Below are positions 1 through 7,768 of a stretch of 64,000 nucleotides of DNA, piece by piece. Positions within the stretch are counted from its first letter, which is position 1; each line of letters begins with the position of its first letter. A program made the translations under genes and the position numbers. The stretch lies in assembly GCA_963677165.2 (NCBI GenBank), contig CAXXSX010000002.1, positions 2,232,001-2,296,000 on the forward strand. The letters are read 5' to 3'. The stretch comes from JAFGXT01 sp963677165. GTDB taxonomy: Bacteria; Verrucomicrobiota; Lentisphaeria; Victivallales; SZUA-371. The notes below the pieces were generated by a model. It saw only the letters and a program-made list of their open reading frames with translations. It did no database searches and was not told where the DNA came from.

Positions 1-44
1 CTAGTCATCTGTTGCCGCTACGTAATTGAGGAAAACTCAACAGT

Positions 45-365
45 TTAGTTTGCGCTTTCTATTTTAGCCAGACGCTTTTCAATAGCGTCCAACCGATCAA
101 CTAGCGCTGTGGATGCCTGGTCCGGCTGTGCAGGTGCATCATACGCTACTCCGGGAGAAACAGCATTCCAGCCTCGTCTCATGCGAGTGCCCAGTCCTGT
201 TCCAGTTCCGCGGTTCCAGCCGCGTCCAGCTCCACGGCCGAAGCCTCCAGTAAAACCTGCTCCACGATTAACAAATCCGGGAGCACTGAACCCAGCACAG
301 TAACCTGCGCCACGACCCGTCATTTGTCCCATTCCAGCGGGACCTGTTCTATCACCTCTTGGCAT
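45..365 (-). CDS. DUF5320-like Gly/Arg-rich small protein
   Basis: A 106-residue protein starting MPRGDRTGPAGMGQ, followed by glycine/arginine/aromatic-rich sequence and a short C-terminal amphipathic helix (ALVDRLDAIEKRLAKIESAN). This matches the DUF5320 type often found beside NifX-like proteins in anaerobes; its function is unknown. The start is set by TAGGAGGT just upstream of the ATG at 365; a longer in-frame reading to 470 overlaps the upstream gene and lacks such a site. It is the second gene of the sigma-54 promoter transcript beginning near 900. The helix could mediate oligomerisation (inference). Confidence 0.72.
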   Translation of the reverse strand: MPRGDRTGPAGMGQMTGRGAGYCAGFSAPGFVNRGAGFTGGFGRGAGRGWNRGTGTGLGTRMRRGWNAVSPGVAYDAPAQPDQASTALVDRLDAIEKRLAKIESAN

Positions 366-466
366 AATATTACCTCCTAATGAGTTGAACCCATTGTAAA
401 AGTCTTCACAAAAATTTTTGCGCTGAATTTTTTCAATTAGCTCAGTTGATTTGTTAATATTTATAT

Positions 467-880
467 TCACCGGTTAAAACGGTGATAACTTCCTCGTCTT
501 CTTCCCTGACCTCTGCCGCCATTATGCCATCCGCGTCCCTGACCCATTCCGCAACCCGGCATGGCAAACGCAATCTGGTTGAGTTTGTCATCCAACCAGG
601 CCTTGACAACATTTTCGAGTTCTCCCGAGATAAAAGCATGTACCGTAATATCGTATGCAACTGCCTGGTGCCTGAATGGATTTGAGATCGCTCCGCAAAT
701 TATCGTGGATATCCCGACTTCGGCCAAGGCTATTATTTTATCCATGGGATTGCTTTCCGGCAGTGATATGCTTTGCCTGGAAACCATATTTTTATTGTCA
801 TGCTCAATTATGGTTGCTTCTACCGCAACGTCAAAAACCGGAGCAATTCGACCATTCCATGTAATAAACGCCGTTTTCAA
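467..880 (-). CDS. NifX/NifB-type dinitrogenase cofactor-like protein
   Basis: A 137-residue protein of the dinitrogenase iron-molybdenum cofactor biosynthesis fold (NifX/NafY/NifB C-terminal type): N-terminal strand MKTAFITWNGRIAPVFD, then a central region with IICGAISN. The tail is glycine/arginine rich (GCGMGQGRGW), as in many orphan homologues. No nitrogenase genes are visible, so a metal-cluster carrier or redox-linked role is more likely than nitrogen fixation (inference). Translation appears to begin at a TTG at 880, preceded by TAAGGAT. It is the first gene behind the sigma-54 promoter at 911-927 and is followed by the DUF5320-like gene. Confidence 0.82.
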   Translation of the reverse strand: MKTAFITWNGRIAPVFDVAVEATIIEHDNKNMVSRQSISLPESNPMDKIIALAEVGISTIICGAISNPFRHQAVAYDITVHAFISGELENVVKAWLDDKLNQIAFAMPGCGMGQGRGWHNGGRGQGRRRGSYHRFNR

Positions 881-910
881 ATCTTTATCCTTACTTTTTG
901 AAATCTATAA

Positions 911-927
911 AAGCAGGAGCTGTGCCA
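911..927 (-). promoter_or_regulatory. Sigma-54 (-24/-12) promoter of NifX-like gene
   Basis: On the minus strand TGGCAC, five bases, CTGCT: the -24 GG and -12 GC elements are intact and correctly spaced. The predicted start is about 900, roughly 20 bases before the TTG start at 880. The sigma-54 activator gene lies immediately upstream. Confidence 0.75.
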
Positions 928-1003
928 TTTATCTTAACTTGTTTGGTAAGTCGTTAATGAACAGTGTGATAGGTGTTACGATTTGTTTGTGGTGTTTTAA
1001 TGC

Positions 1004-1053
1004 ATTGCAGAAATGCAATTGTTTTGCTTTGTGCAGAGGTGCGAATTTGCAAT
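1004..1053. promoter_or_regulatory. Candidate enhancer dyads for sigma-54 activator
   Basis: A perfect dyad ATTGCA-GAAA-TGCAAT lies at 1004-1019. A weaker copy, GGTGCG-AATT-TGCAAT, lies at 1038-1053. The centres are 34 bp apart (about three turns) and about 85-130 bp upstream of the -24/-12 promoter. The same dyad pair recurs upstream of the other sigma-54 promoter at 4767-4814, which supports a shared activator site. Confidence 0.6.
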
Positions 1054-1055
1054 TA

Positions 1056-2453
1056 CTATTTTTCGGGAGTTGATTTTTCTTTTTTCTTAAACTCAATATT
1101 GAGAGCTTTCATTTTGCGGAAAAGAGTAGAAGTATGAATCCCCAGGTCCCGTGCGGTGTTGACTCGGTTGTAACCGTTGTTTTTCAGGGCGTTGACAATC
1201 GTTTGTCTTTCTGCCAAATGCATTGCAGTTTCCATACTTGAATTTTCCGGTATTGAAAAAGAAGTAGATGTCATTCCAGACGGACACAGCTCTTCCGGTA
1301 AATGATATGGAGCTATGTGACCATCGGTGCAAAGTACAAATGCCCGTTCAATAACATTTTCGAGCTCTCTGACATTACCGGGCCAGGAGTAAGTCATCAA
1401 CATAGATTGGGCTTCGGGCGAAATTCCCGCGATCTTTCGATTTTGAAGTTTATTAAAACGGTTGATGAAGTGTTCAGCCAGCAGAGGAATATCTTCTTTG
1501 CGCTCTGCTAGAGTTGGGACCTCGATGCGAACCACATTGATGCGGTAAAACAGGTCTTCGCGAAAATCGCCGCTTTTGACCATCGCTTTTAGGTTGCGGT
1601 TGGTTGCCGCAATGATTCGGGCATTGGTTTTTACGGACTTTGTACCGCCAAGCGGTTCATAGCAATGTTCCTGGATCACACGTAATAATCGAACCTGTAA
1701 CGCAGGAGAAATCTCTCCGATTTCATCCAAAAAAAGTGTTCCATTTTGTGCCAGTGCGAATCGTCCCGGTTTATCCTTTACCGCACCCGTAAAAGCACCC
1801 TTTTTGTATCCAAATAGTTCCGATTCCAGCAAATTATCGGGTAATGCCCCGCAATTAACTGCTACAAATGAATGCTCAGAGCGTTCGCCCAAGCTATGAA
1901 TGGCCCTGGCAAGTAATTCTTTACCGGTTCCGGTATCTCCCTGAATCAATACCGTACTTTGACTGGCTGAAACCGCATGAACCAGGTCAAAAACTTTACG
2001 CATATGCGGACTGTGGCTGATAAAATCGCCAATTTGAACCCGCCCTTCGAGTTTTTTTCTCAATTCTTCAACTTCACTGAGATCCCGGAAGGTTTCCGCT
2101 CCGCCAATAACCTTACCATTACGGTCTTTCAATACAGCGGTTGAAACACTGATCGGCCGCTGATTACCATTGGAATCAATAATATAGCAAAAACGGTTGA
2201 TGACTGGTGTTTCCGTCGCCAGAGTCTGACGGAGGGCACAGGAAGTTTGACACATATCCGAACGGAAAATCTCAGCACACAAACGTCCAATTGCCTCACT
2301 TCGTGATATACCGAGAATTTCTTCCGCGGCACGATTGAACGATGTTACCCGCCAGTCCAGGTCGACTGTAAATACCCCATCAGATATACTCTCAAGAATC
2401 GACTCGAGAGGAACCGCAGCAAAGTTTCCGGGTATCATTTTATCTTTTGGCAT
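1056..2453 (-). CDS. Sigma-54-dependent transcriptional activator (PAS/AAA+/HTH)
   Basis: A 465-residue bacterial enhancer-binding protein. Residues ~12-130 form a PAS sensor with three close cysteines (C59, C68, C72 in RLCAEIFRSDMCQTSC), suggesting redox or metal sensing. The AAA+ domain carries Walker A GDTGTGKE (172-179), the sigma-54 contact loop GAFTGA (219-224) and Walker B FLDEIGE. A Fis-type HTH lies near the C-terminus (NRVNTARDLGIHTSTLFRKM). It probably activates the two divergent NifX-like transcripts through the ATTGCA-N4-TGCAAT dyads flanking this block. There is no receiver domain, so control is likely by direct ligand or redox sensing (inference). Confidence 0.93.
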   Translation of the reverse strand: MPKDKMIPGNFAAVPLESILESISDGVFTVDLDWRVTSFNRAAEEILGISRSEAIGRLCAEIFRSDMCQTSCALRQTLATETPVINRFCYIIDSNGNQRPISVSTAVLKDRNGKVIGGAETFRDLSEVEELRKKLEGRVQIGDFISHSPHMRKVFDLVHAVSASQSTVLIQGDTGTGKELLARAIHSLGERSEHSFVAVNCGALPDNLLESELFGYKKGAFTGAVKDKPGRFALAQNGTLFLDEIGEISPALQVRLLRVIQEHCYEPLGGTKSVKTNARIIAATNRNLKAMVKSGDFREDLFYRINVVRIEVPTLAERKEDIPLLAEHFINRFNKLQNRKIAGISPEAQSMLMTYSWPGNVRELENVIERAFVLCTDGHIAPYHLPEELCPSGMTSTSFSIPENSSMETAMHLAERQTIVNALKNNGYNRVNTARDLGIHTSTLFRKMKALNIEFKKKEKSTPEK

Positions 2454-2480
2454 AATTTCAGTCCATTCAAACTAGTCTGC

Positions 2481-2858
2481 TTAACTCAGCTTTTCTGCTC
2501 CGGAATAAACTTCCTGAGGAACTAATGCCGCAGCAGCATGACCGGGATGTCTATCCGGGTTAAAGCTTTTCATAAAATCAAAGATTTCTCCTTCTTTGTG
2601 ATATTCGATGGTGCCTTTTATCTGATAGGCTTTGCGATCTTCGGTAATAAACAAAATTGAGCCTGTTGAACCGTTGAATATGTTATCCTGCGTTTTGCAG
2701 AAATAGTTATCGGCAATAACAATCTTATTATTATCAAACATGCCCACGCTTCCAACATAAATGCTGTTAGGAGTGCCATCCTTGCTAACGGTGGTAAAGA
2801 TAGCAAATCCATTGCGTTTTTCCCAGGCCTGACATACTTCTTCGGATAATGACTTCAT
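2481..2858 (-). CDS. Pyridoxamine 5'-phosphate oxidase-family protein
   Basis: A 125-residue split-barrel flavoprotein-like protein: SLSEEVCQAWEKRNGFAIFTTVSKDGTPNS is the usual N-terminal helix plus first strands, and ILFITEDRKAYQIKGTIEY gives the later barrel strands. The family binds FMN, F420 or heme; the ligand cannot be told here. It is the last gene of the minus-strand run that starts with the NifX-like gene at 4600, about 80 bp after the thioesterase, and is probably sigma-54 controlled. Confidence 0.75.
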   Translation of the reverse strand: MKSLSEEVCQAWEKRNGFAIFTTVSKDGTPNSIYVGSVGMFDNNKIVIADNYFCKTQDNIFNGSTGSILFITEDRKAYQIKGTIEYHKEGEIFDFMKSFNPDRHPGHAAAALVPQEVYSGAEKLS

Positions 2859-2937
2859 AAAAATTCCTTATTTTGGGATTATGATATTATATTCGTATCT
2901 GTAATAAATCGCAAATCAAAACCGCAGGTCGCGTTCG

Positions 2938-3372
2938 TTATTTTCTGTTCTGTCCAATTTCAATTTCAGGAGTTTCCATGAATTTAGCCGTGGCTTTTGC
3001 CATAAGCTTATTTTCCAGTAACAATTCAGCTTTCATGTGAAAAAGCGGACGTTTTGACGATTTTATTCCAGCCCGCAAAACCAATTCAGCCTTACAGGGA
3101 ACCGGATGTCGATATCTTACTTTCAACTCTCCGGTTACCGCATTTATTCCCTGTCGAAACAGACAATTTGTCATAGCTGAATCCAACAGCGATGCGATGA
3201 CCCCGCCATGCAGCACGCCGGAATACCCTTGCAGTACATGACGTCCTTTAAAAAGCGTACTTACATTGCCGTCTTCATCCGCAACAAACTTTAATTGCAG
3301 ACTCCAGGGATTTTTGTTGCCGCATAACAGGCAATTGGGATGGGGATGATGCTTGGTATTATTAGTTGTCAT
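2938..3372 (-). CDS. PaaI-type hotdog thioesterase
   Basis: A 144-residue hotdog-fold protein. The motif GVLHGGVIASLLDSAMT is the hallmark HGG...D of the PaaI/acyl-CoA thioesterase group. An N-terminal HPNCLLCG segment has a CxxC that is common in this subgroup. It overlaps the end of the DUF89 gene by 4 bp (ATGA type), showing translational coupling. The substrate is unknown. Confidence 0.85.
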   Translation of the reverse strand: MTTNNTKHHPHPNCLLCGNKNPWSLQLKFVADEDGNVSTLFKGRHVLQGYSGVLHGGVIASLLDSAMTNCLFRQGINAVTGELKVRYRHPVPCKAELVLRAGIKSSKRPLFHMKAELLLENKLMAKATAKFMETPEIEIGQNRK

Positions 3373-4235
3373 TGTTCGCCGGCTGCCAGGTTTTCCGCGA
3401 TAACCCAGTCTCCTACATTTTTTCTCAAATCTCTAGCAATAACAGGACATTTTACTTGAGTTAAAAAGAAAACCTCTCTATGACATCCGGAAAGAGATTC
3501 ATAATTACCCTGTCCTTTCGCAATGACTAGATCTGCAGCATCAAAATCCTGAAGAAACTCTTCGGATACATGAGCCAACAACGTTCCTGGAGCATCCGAA
3601 TTATTGCTTCTCAGGGTTGCAACCTTGTTTAAACCGGAATCAATTGCTTCCGGCATGGTTACGTCATTAATTGCCGGTTTTCCGCGAACGGCGTAAATAA
3701 CATCTTTTCCTTTAAGCTGTTCTATTAGCAGTTTGTCAAATACAGATTCTCCGGCATTGTCACCAATTACCAGTATGTTTTGTGCCGTATCAACAGCTTT
3801 TTCAAGTCGATCCAATGCTGATTCATCAATGGGATAATGCAATGCGTTGTTCAGTTGGTCATTCAGCCTTTTCTCATCGAAGTCAAAAATCGCAAAGTCC
3901 AAGACATTACCTACAATGGCGAAGCGAACAGCTGTTCGAAAAGGCTTAGGAGAACTTTCAATAATACTCCGAATTCTTGCTTTATGCTGTAACACAGTAT
4001 CCACGGCTTCTTTTTTCATTTGCAGATACGGATCTTTGCTACCACATTCTTCTCGAATAATACGATGAATATACATCGCCATTTCCGGTGGTGTCTGTTT
4101 TGTATTTAATTCAGCTATACAACGCAATACTTTTTGCAAGCTCGGCATAATTCCGGATTCGGGAATATTACAGAGACGCATGGCTTTCAGCGCCTGATTA
4201 ATCAGGCATGGAATACAATCCGGGTAAGTCTCCAT
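3369..4235 (-). CDS. DUF89/ARMT1-like protein
   Basis: A 288-residue protein (292 if the TTG at 4247 is used). The N-terminal CIPCL (CxxC) and the central VIGDNAGESVFDKLL are typical of the DUF89 family: metal-dependent phosphatase-like proteins, some acting on damaged metabolites. The C-terminal VIAKGQGNYESL and VKCPVIARDL are also family signatures. The ATG at 4235 follows directly on the stop of the NifX-like gene, so translation is coupled. In anaerobes this gene often accompanies NifX-like proteins; its role there is unproven. Confidence 0.85.
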   Translation of the reverse strand: METYPDCIPCLINQALKAMRLCNIPESGIMPSLQKVLRCIAELNTKQTPPEMAMYIHRIIREECGSKDPYLQMKKEAVDTVLQHKARIRSIIESSPKPFRTAVRFAIVGNVLDFAIFDFDEKRLNDQLNNALHYPIDESALDRLEKAVDTAQNILVIGDNAGESVFDKLLIEQLKGKDVIYAVRGKPAINDVTMPEAIDSGLNKVATLRSNNSDAPGTLLAHVSEEFLQDFDAADLVIAKGQGNYESLSGCHREVFFLTQVKCPVIARDLRKNVGDWVIAENLAAGEQ

Positions 4236-4237
4236 TT

Positions 4238-4600
4238 TTATTGCCAATGACCTTGCACATCAGCATTGTTTGCTGAAGTCAGTTTCCCGTCAACAAGCAA
4301 TTTCAGCGCTTCTTTTACAGGCATTACATCTGTATTGTAAACTTTTATTCCAGCTTCGCTTAGTACATGGAATGCCTTTGGACCGCAATGTCCTGAAATG
4401 ACTGCATCAACTCCTGTTTTTGCAATTGTCATAGCTGATTGAATTCCTGCTCCTTGAGGCGCACCTACTCCTTGAGCATTGTCAATAACTTGAAAACTAT
4501 TATCATCGGTATCAACAATTAGAAAACGCGGAGCGCGTCCGAAGCGGCTATCCAGTGCATCGTCAAGAGTATTTCCATTTGTAGTTATAGCTACTTTCAT
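4238..4600 (-). CDS. NifX-like dinitrogenase cofactor-family protein
   Basis: A 120-residue single-domain NifX-fold protein: MKVAITTNGNTLDDALDSRFGRAPRF is the classic N-terminus, followed by AVISGHCGPKAFHVL with a conserved Cys-Gly. It probably binds an iron-sulfur or other metal cluster. It is the first gene of a four-gene minus-strand run (NifX, DUF89, thioesterase, flavin-reductase-like) behind the sigma-54 promoter at 4685-4700. It is a paralogue of the gene at 467-880. Confidence 0.88.
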   Translation of the reverse strand: MKVAITTNGNTLDDALDSRFGRAPRFLIVDTDDNSFQVIDNAQGVGAPQGAGIQSAMTIAKTGVDAVISGHCGPKAFHVLSEAGIKVYNTDVMPVKEALKLLVDGKLTSANNADVQGHWQ

Positions 4601-4684
4601 ATGATCTCCATTCCATTCATTCAGATGGTTTATTAATGTTGTAAAAATTTTGCAATTAGCTCAAACATAAAACATTATATAACA

Positions 4685-4700
4685 AGCACACTTTGTGCCA
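4685..4700 (-). promoter_or_regulatory. Sigma-54 promoter of NifX-like/DUF89 operon
   Basis: On the minus strand TGGCAC, five bases, GTGCT: correct GG/GC spacing for -24/-12. The predicted start is about 4674, giving a leader of roughly 70 bases before the ATG at 4600. Confidence 0.75.
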
Positions 4701-4766
4701 TAAGGAAAGTAAATCATGTAACGTGTTTTTTATAAATCACTTATTGATTGTTTTTTATTGTCTTAA

Positions 4767-4814
4767 ATTGCAATTTTGCAATTATTTTAATAAAAAAGAT
4801 TGTAAATATGCAAT
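4767..4814. promoter_or_regulatory. Paired enhancer dyads upstream of second sigma-54 promoter
   Basis: ATTGCA-ATTT-TGCAAT (4767-4782, perfect) and ATTGTA-AATA-TGCAAT (4799-4814, one mismatch). Centres are 32 bp apart, about 75-115 bp upstream of the promoter. Sequence and spacing match the pair at 1004-1053. Confidence 0.62.
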
Positions 4815-5172
4815 TAATAAGTAAAACAAAATACGCTATGTAAATAACCATTGTTGAAAGAAAAAAACTTGAATAGATTGCTATAAGCAATATCTTAAAA
4901 GATTGTACAAGCAGTCCTGGAATTCGAAAATGAAGGACTGGAAAAGGTGCCATTCGGTACCGTTTTTTTTTGATTTTATTTTGGGCATGAATATGGCTAT
5001 ATTCGATATTTTTGAACTTAAAAAGTCAAAGTTATAACGATTTTGAGTCGAAGTGGGTTTAGCTCTGAATTCTCTCCTTTGGGACCATCTTTCCAGTTTT
5101 CTTCTTTTGAGTTTAAATCAGTCTATTGAATAGTATAATCATGGATAGACGTAAGTAAGTTAAAATATTATT
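4815..5172. other. AT-rich intergenic stretch, no gene seen
   Basis: Beyond the enhancer dyads this stretch up to the end of the next gene is AT-rich. No reading frame with a convincing ribosome site or protein character was found. A minus-strand frame at 4741-4953 is hydrophobic but covers the regulatory dyads and is not credible. Confidence 0.5.
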
Positions 5173-6654
5173 TTATGACATATAAGGGATAGTGTTATCT
5201 GTATGTCTGAAGTCTTCTAAATCAATAAGATTTTTTCCGCGGAATATTTGAACCTTACTAGAGTTTACATGAAGTGTGTATTCCTGATTACTGGTTACCA
5301 TTACACTGCCGTCTTCATCCATTATAATATCGGTAACGATATTTCCGAAGCGGAGATTTCTTATGCCGTTCATGAATCCTGAATTTGCAGGCTTCCATGT
5401 GACAATCTTATTTAATGCGTCAACTTGCCTGAATCCAAGGATATTCTCGATAAATAGCGAGATCGGTCCCAGGGCCGACCAGCCGCAGAAGTCCTCCCGG
5501 ACACGTTCGCCATGATTTTCGGAAGGACATGCCGCTACCGGACTGTAACATTCCCAGATGGTTTGCGGTTTGTATTCCTGATAGGTCTTTAGCATGTGTG
5601 AAAGTAGTTTGGCGGCAGATTCATCAGCTGTACTGTATAATTCGTATTTCTCCAGTGCTTTAATTCCCATGTAAGCCATTGGAATCCATACAGCTCCCCG
5701 CCAGTAGTCACCGTTTTTAATTTCATCAAATTCCGGGTGGTTTCTGGCAACAGACACCCAAGGGACATCTCCACCAAGAAGATTCGGGTTCGTAAGATAT
5801 TCTGCCAACCTTACAGCCTGTTCAGGAGAACACATCTCTGCCATCATAGGCCAGAAAGAGGCCGGTGTTACTACATTTGAAAGGCTTCCGTCATCCTTCA
5901 AGTCGTAGTAGATTCCGTCACTTTCAGACCAGTATTTGTCATTAACCAGTTTCTTAAGGTCATTATATTTTTCCATCCACAGCTCTGATAGTTCAGTTGC
6001 GCCGATGCGTTTGGCAAGACGTGAAATGTACAATGCGCTTAATCCCTGCTGTGCCACGGCATCAAACCAGCGCATTCCCGGTATTGTTCTTGGTGTGTTA
6101 TCCATGCCGCTCTGGATATTACCCCACAGATATCCGTTGGCAACCTTTTTAAGCTCCGTTGGAACGCTGTTTCTTGCATTACCACCGCTAATTAACTGCC
6201 AGCCCTTACTGCAATTATCGAACCAGTCGAAATGCTTTTGTAAAAAGCGCTCTTCAAGCAGCAGCTTACTCACATGCTCCGTATCCCCGGTAAACATAAA
6301 ATTATCGTATTCGCTCCAGGCAAACAGCGGAGGATTATCCGGATGTTGAATGTTCAAAGAGATTTTTTCTTTGGCTGAATTATCATGTAAAGTCAAGTAA
6401 AAATTCCTGAGACTTTCGACTCCCGGAAAAATGTCCGGAGAATACTTACAGAATAACGTCATGAAGCAAGTATCCCAAATCCAAATAGTATCGTCCCAGA
6501 GCCCTTCATCCATATATGGGCTCTGTGGAATGCCTTCCTGCACTTTTACATGTTTCCATGCCTGTTCCCAAGCCAGGTAATAGAGCTCAACCAGTGCTGG
6601 GTTATTATTGTATACCGGCTGTGGAATCTTATTTATATCGAGTTTATTTTTCAT
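5173..6654 (-). CDS. GH63/MGH-like (alpha/alpha)6-barrel glycoside hydrolase
   Basis: A 493-residue cytoplasmic protein (no signal peptide). Aromatic and acidic motifs such as GLWDDTIWIWDTCF near residue 50, GMRWFDAVAQQG in the middle and GDYWRGAVWIPMAYMGI near residue 320 fit the six-hairpin trehalase/GH63/mannosylglycerate-hydrolase-like superfamily. The likely general acid is the Asp in the WDTCF segment, and the late acidic residues around ENHGERVREDF would be catalytic (inference). It is the last gene of the GH/prepilin run transcribed from about 12.45 kb. Confidence 0.75.
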   Translation of the reverse strand: MKNKLDINKIPQPVYNNNPALVELYYLAWEQAWKHVKVQEGIPQSPYMDEGLWDDTIWIWDTCFMTLFCKYSPDIFPGVESLRNFYLTLHDNSAKEKISLNIQHPDNPPLFAWSEYDNFMFTGDTEHVSKLLLEERFLQKHFDWFDNCSKGWQLISGGNARNSVPTELKKVANGYLWGNIQSGMDNTPRTIPGMRWFDAVAQQGLSALYISRLAKRIGATELSELWMEKYNDLKKLVNDKYWSESDGIYYDLKDDGSLSNVVTPASFWPMMAEMCSPEQAVRLAEYLTNPNLLGGDVPWVSVARNHPEFDEIKNGDYWRGAVWIPMAYMGIKALEKYELYSTADESAAKLLSHMLKTYQEYKPQTIWECYSPVAACPSENHGERVREDFCGWSALGPISLFIENILGFRQVDALNKIVTWKPANSGFMNGIRNLRFGNIVTDIIMDEDGSVMVTSNQEYTLHVNSSKVQIFRGKNLIDLEDFRHTDNTIPYMS

Positions 6655-6746
6655 TGTTCTAAGTCTTTCTACTTCTTTTATTCAGGCTATAAACGAACCC
6701 ATTGGGATTGTAAAAGAGAATGGACATTATTCATGATAATCTGCAG

Positions 6747-7673
6747 TTAATCTGCAATTGTTACTGCAAAATCGTTAAATTCGACTTTCCCGGAAGAGCC
6801 GAAATTACCAGGCTCGATGCGAAGGAATGCAGCGTCTTTGGGAATCGAATAGGTACGGGAATATGTTTTCCACTTTTCCTGGGTTCCCGTGAAATGGTAA
6901 TTATTCGGCCATGGTCCAACCGCTTTGTATTTAGAGTCGAGAAAGCGGCAGGAGATGCGCGCATTTTTCCAGTTCGCATTGCCCTGAACAACATTCGAAT
7001 AACGAGTTTTGAACGAGAGACGAACAGCTTTCCAATGTGGCTTCACGGGAATATTGCGTTGAAGAGATCCGTTACCGTTAATGCTGATGCACAGTTTGCT
7101 GTCAACCCAGGAGGCTTTGACTCTTTCCTTCACCAATCCAGTCGCAGGGATTGCATCAATGTTGGGAGAAGCCAGAAGATTGGCTGGAGCATTTACCACG
7201 GCAAGATTGGATACGTGCAATATTCCGGCTGTTCCGAAATTTGCCGGTTCCACCAGCAATGCATGCGCACCCTTGGGGACCTGATAGATTCGAGTCATTT
7301 TTTTTGTAGATTTTCCGCTGACTTGATCGTTGGGTACCCAGAGAAGAACTTTACCATCGGATTTGATGAAGCGCGAGGATATCCGTCCATTTTGCCAATT
7401 AGCTTTTCCGGAAATGATACCTTCGGCTTTGAGTTCACCAGTCAGGATCAGGGTTTTGATTTTCGGGGTGATATTAATCTTGTATATGATACTGCGGCCG
7501 GCTGGCAGAGATAGATTTAACTTGTTATCGACAAGCTTGATGCTGCCGTTTTTCAGGTTGTGGTGGTCGCCGGGATAGCCATTTTTGTCGGAGTGAGTGA
7601 GCAGCAGATTATTTTGGGCAATGCCCGAACAACTTATGGCTAGAAAAAAAAACAATATGCTCCATTGTTTCAT
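6747..7673 (-). CDS. Secreted protein with two repeated beta-sandwich-like domains
   Basis: A 308-residue protein. The signal peptide MKQWSILFFFLAISCSGIAQ may be a lipobox-like SCSG. Two tandem repeats of about 120-130 residues follow, each with a GNANW-NARIS/GKANW-NGRIS motif and an ending of the form LRIEPGNFG(S)SGK / LLVEPANFGTAGI. The repeat looks like a carbohydrate-binding or jelly-roll module; I cannot name the family. The start is chosen for AAAGGAG upstream of the ATG at 7673. It lies between the GH2-like and GH63-like genes, so a glycan-binding role fits. Confidence 0.7.
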   Translation of the reverse strand: MKQWSILFFFLAISCSGIAQNNLLLTHSDKNGYPGDHHNLKNGSIKLVDNKLNLSLPAGRSIIYKINITPKIKTLILTGELKAEGIISGKANWQNGRISSRFIKSDGKVLLWVPNDQVSGKSTKKMTRIYQVPKGAHALLVEPANFGTAGILHVSNLAVVNAPANLLASPNIDAIPATGLVKERVKASWVDSKLCISINGNGSLQRNIPVKPHWKAVRLSFKTRYSNVVQGNANWKNARISCRFLDSKYKAVGPWPNNYHFTGTQEKWKTYSRTYSIPKDAAFLRIEPGNFGSSGKVEFNDFAVTIAD

Positions 7674-7768
7674 TAGGTTTACTCCTTTTTTCGTTTTATT
7701 CAAATAACGATTGATTATGTTTTAGGTCTTTGGGGGGATTCTGGATTTTATCTTTTTCTATATTGGCT

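Noticed and set aside
4741..4953. 70-residue hydrophobic minus-strand frame
   Set aside because: It covers the sigma-54 enhancer dyads, has no ribosome site and looks like translated AT-rich DNA.
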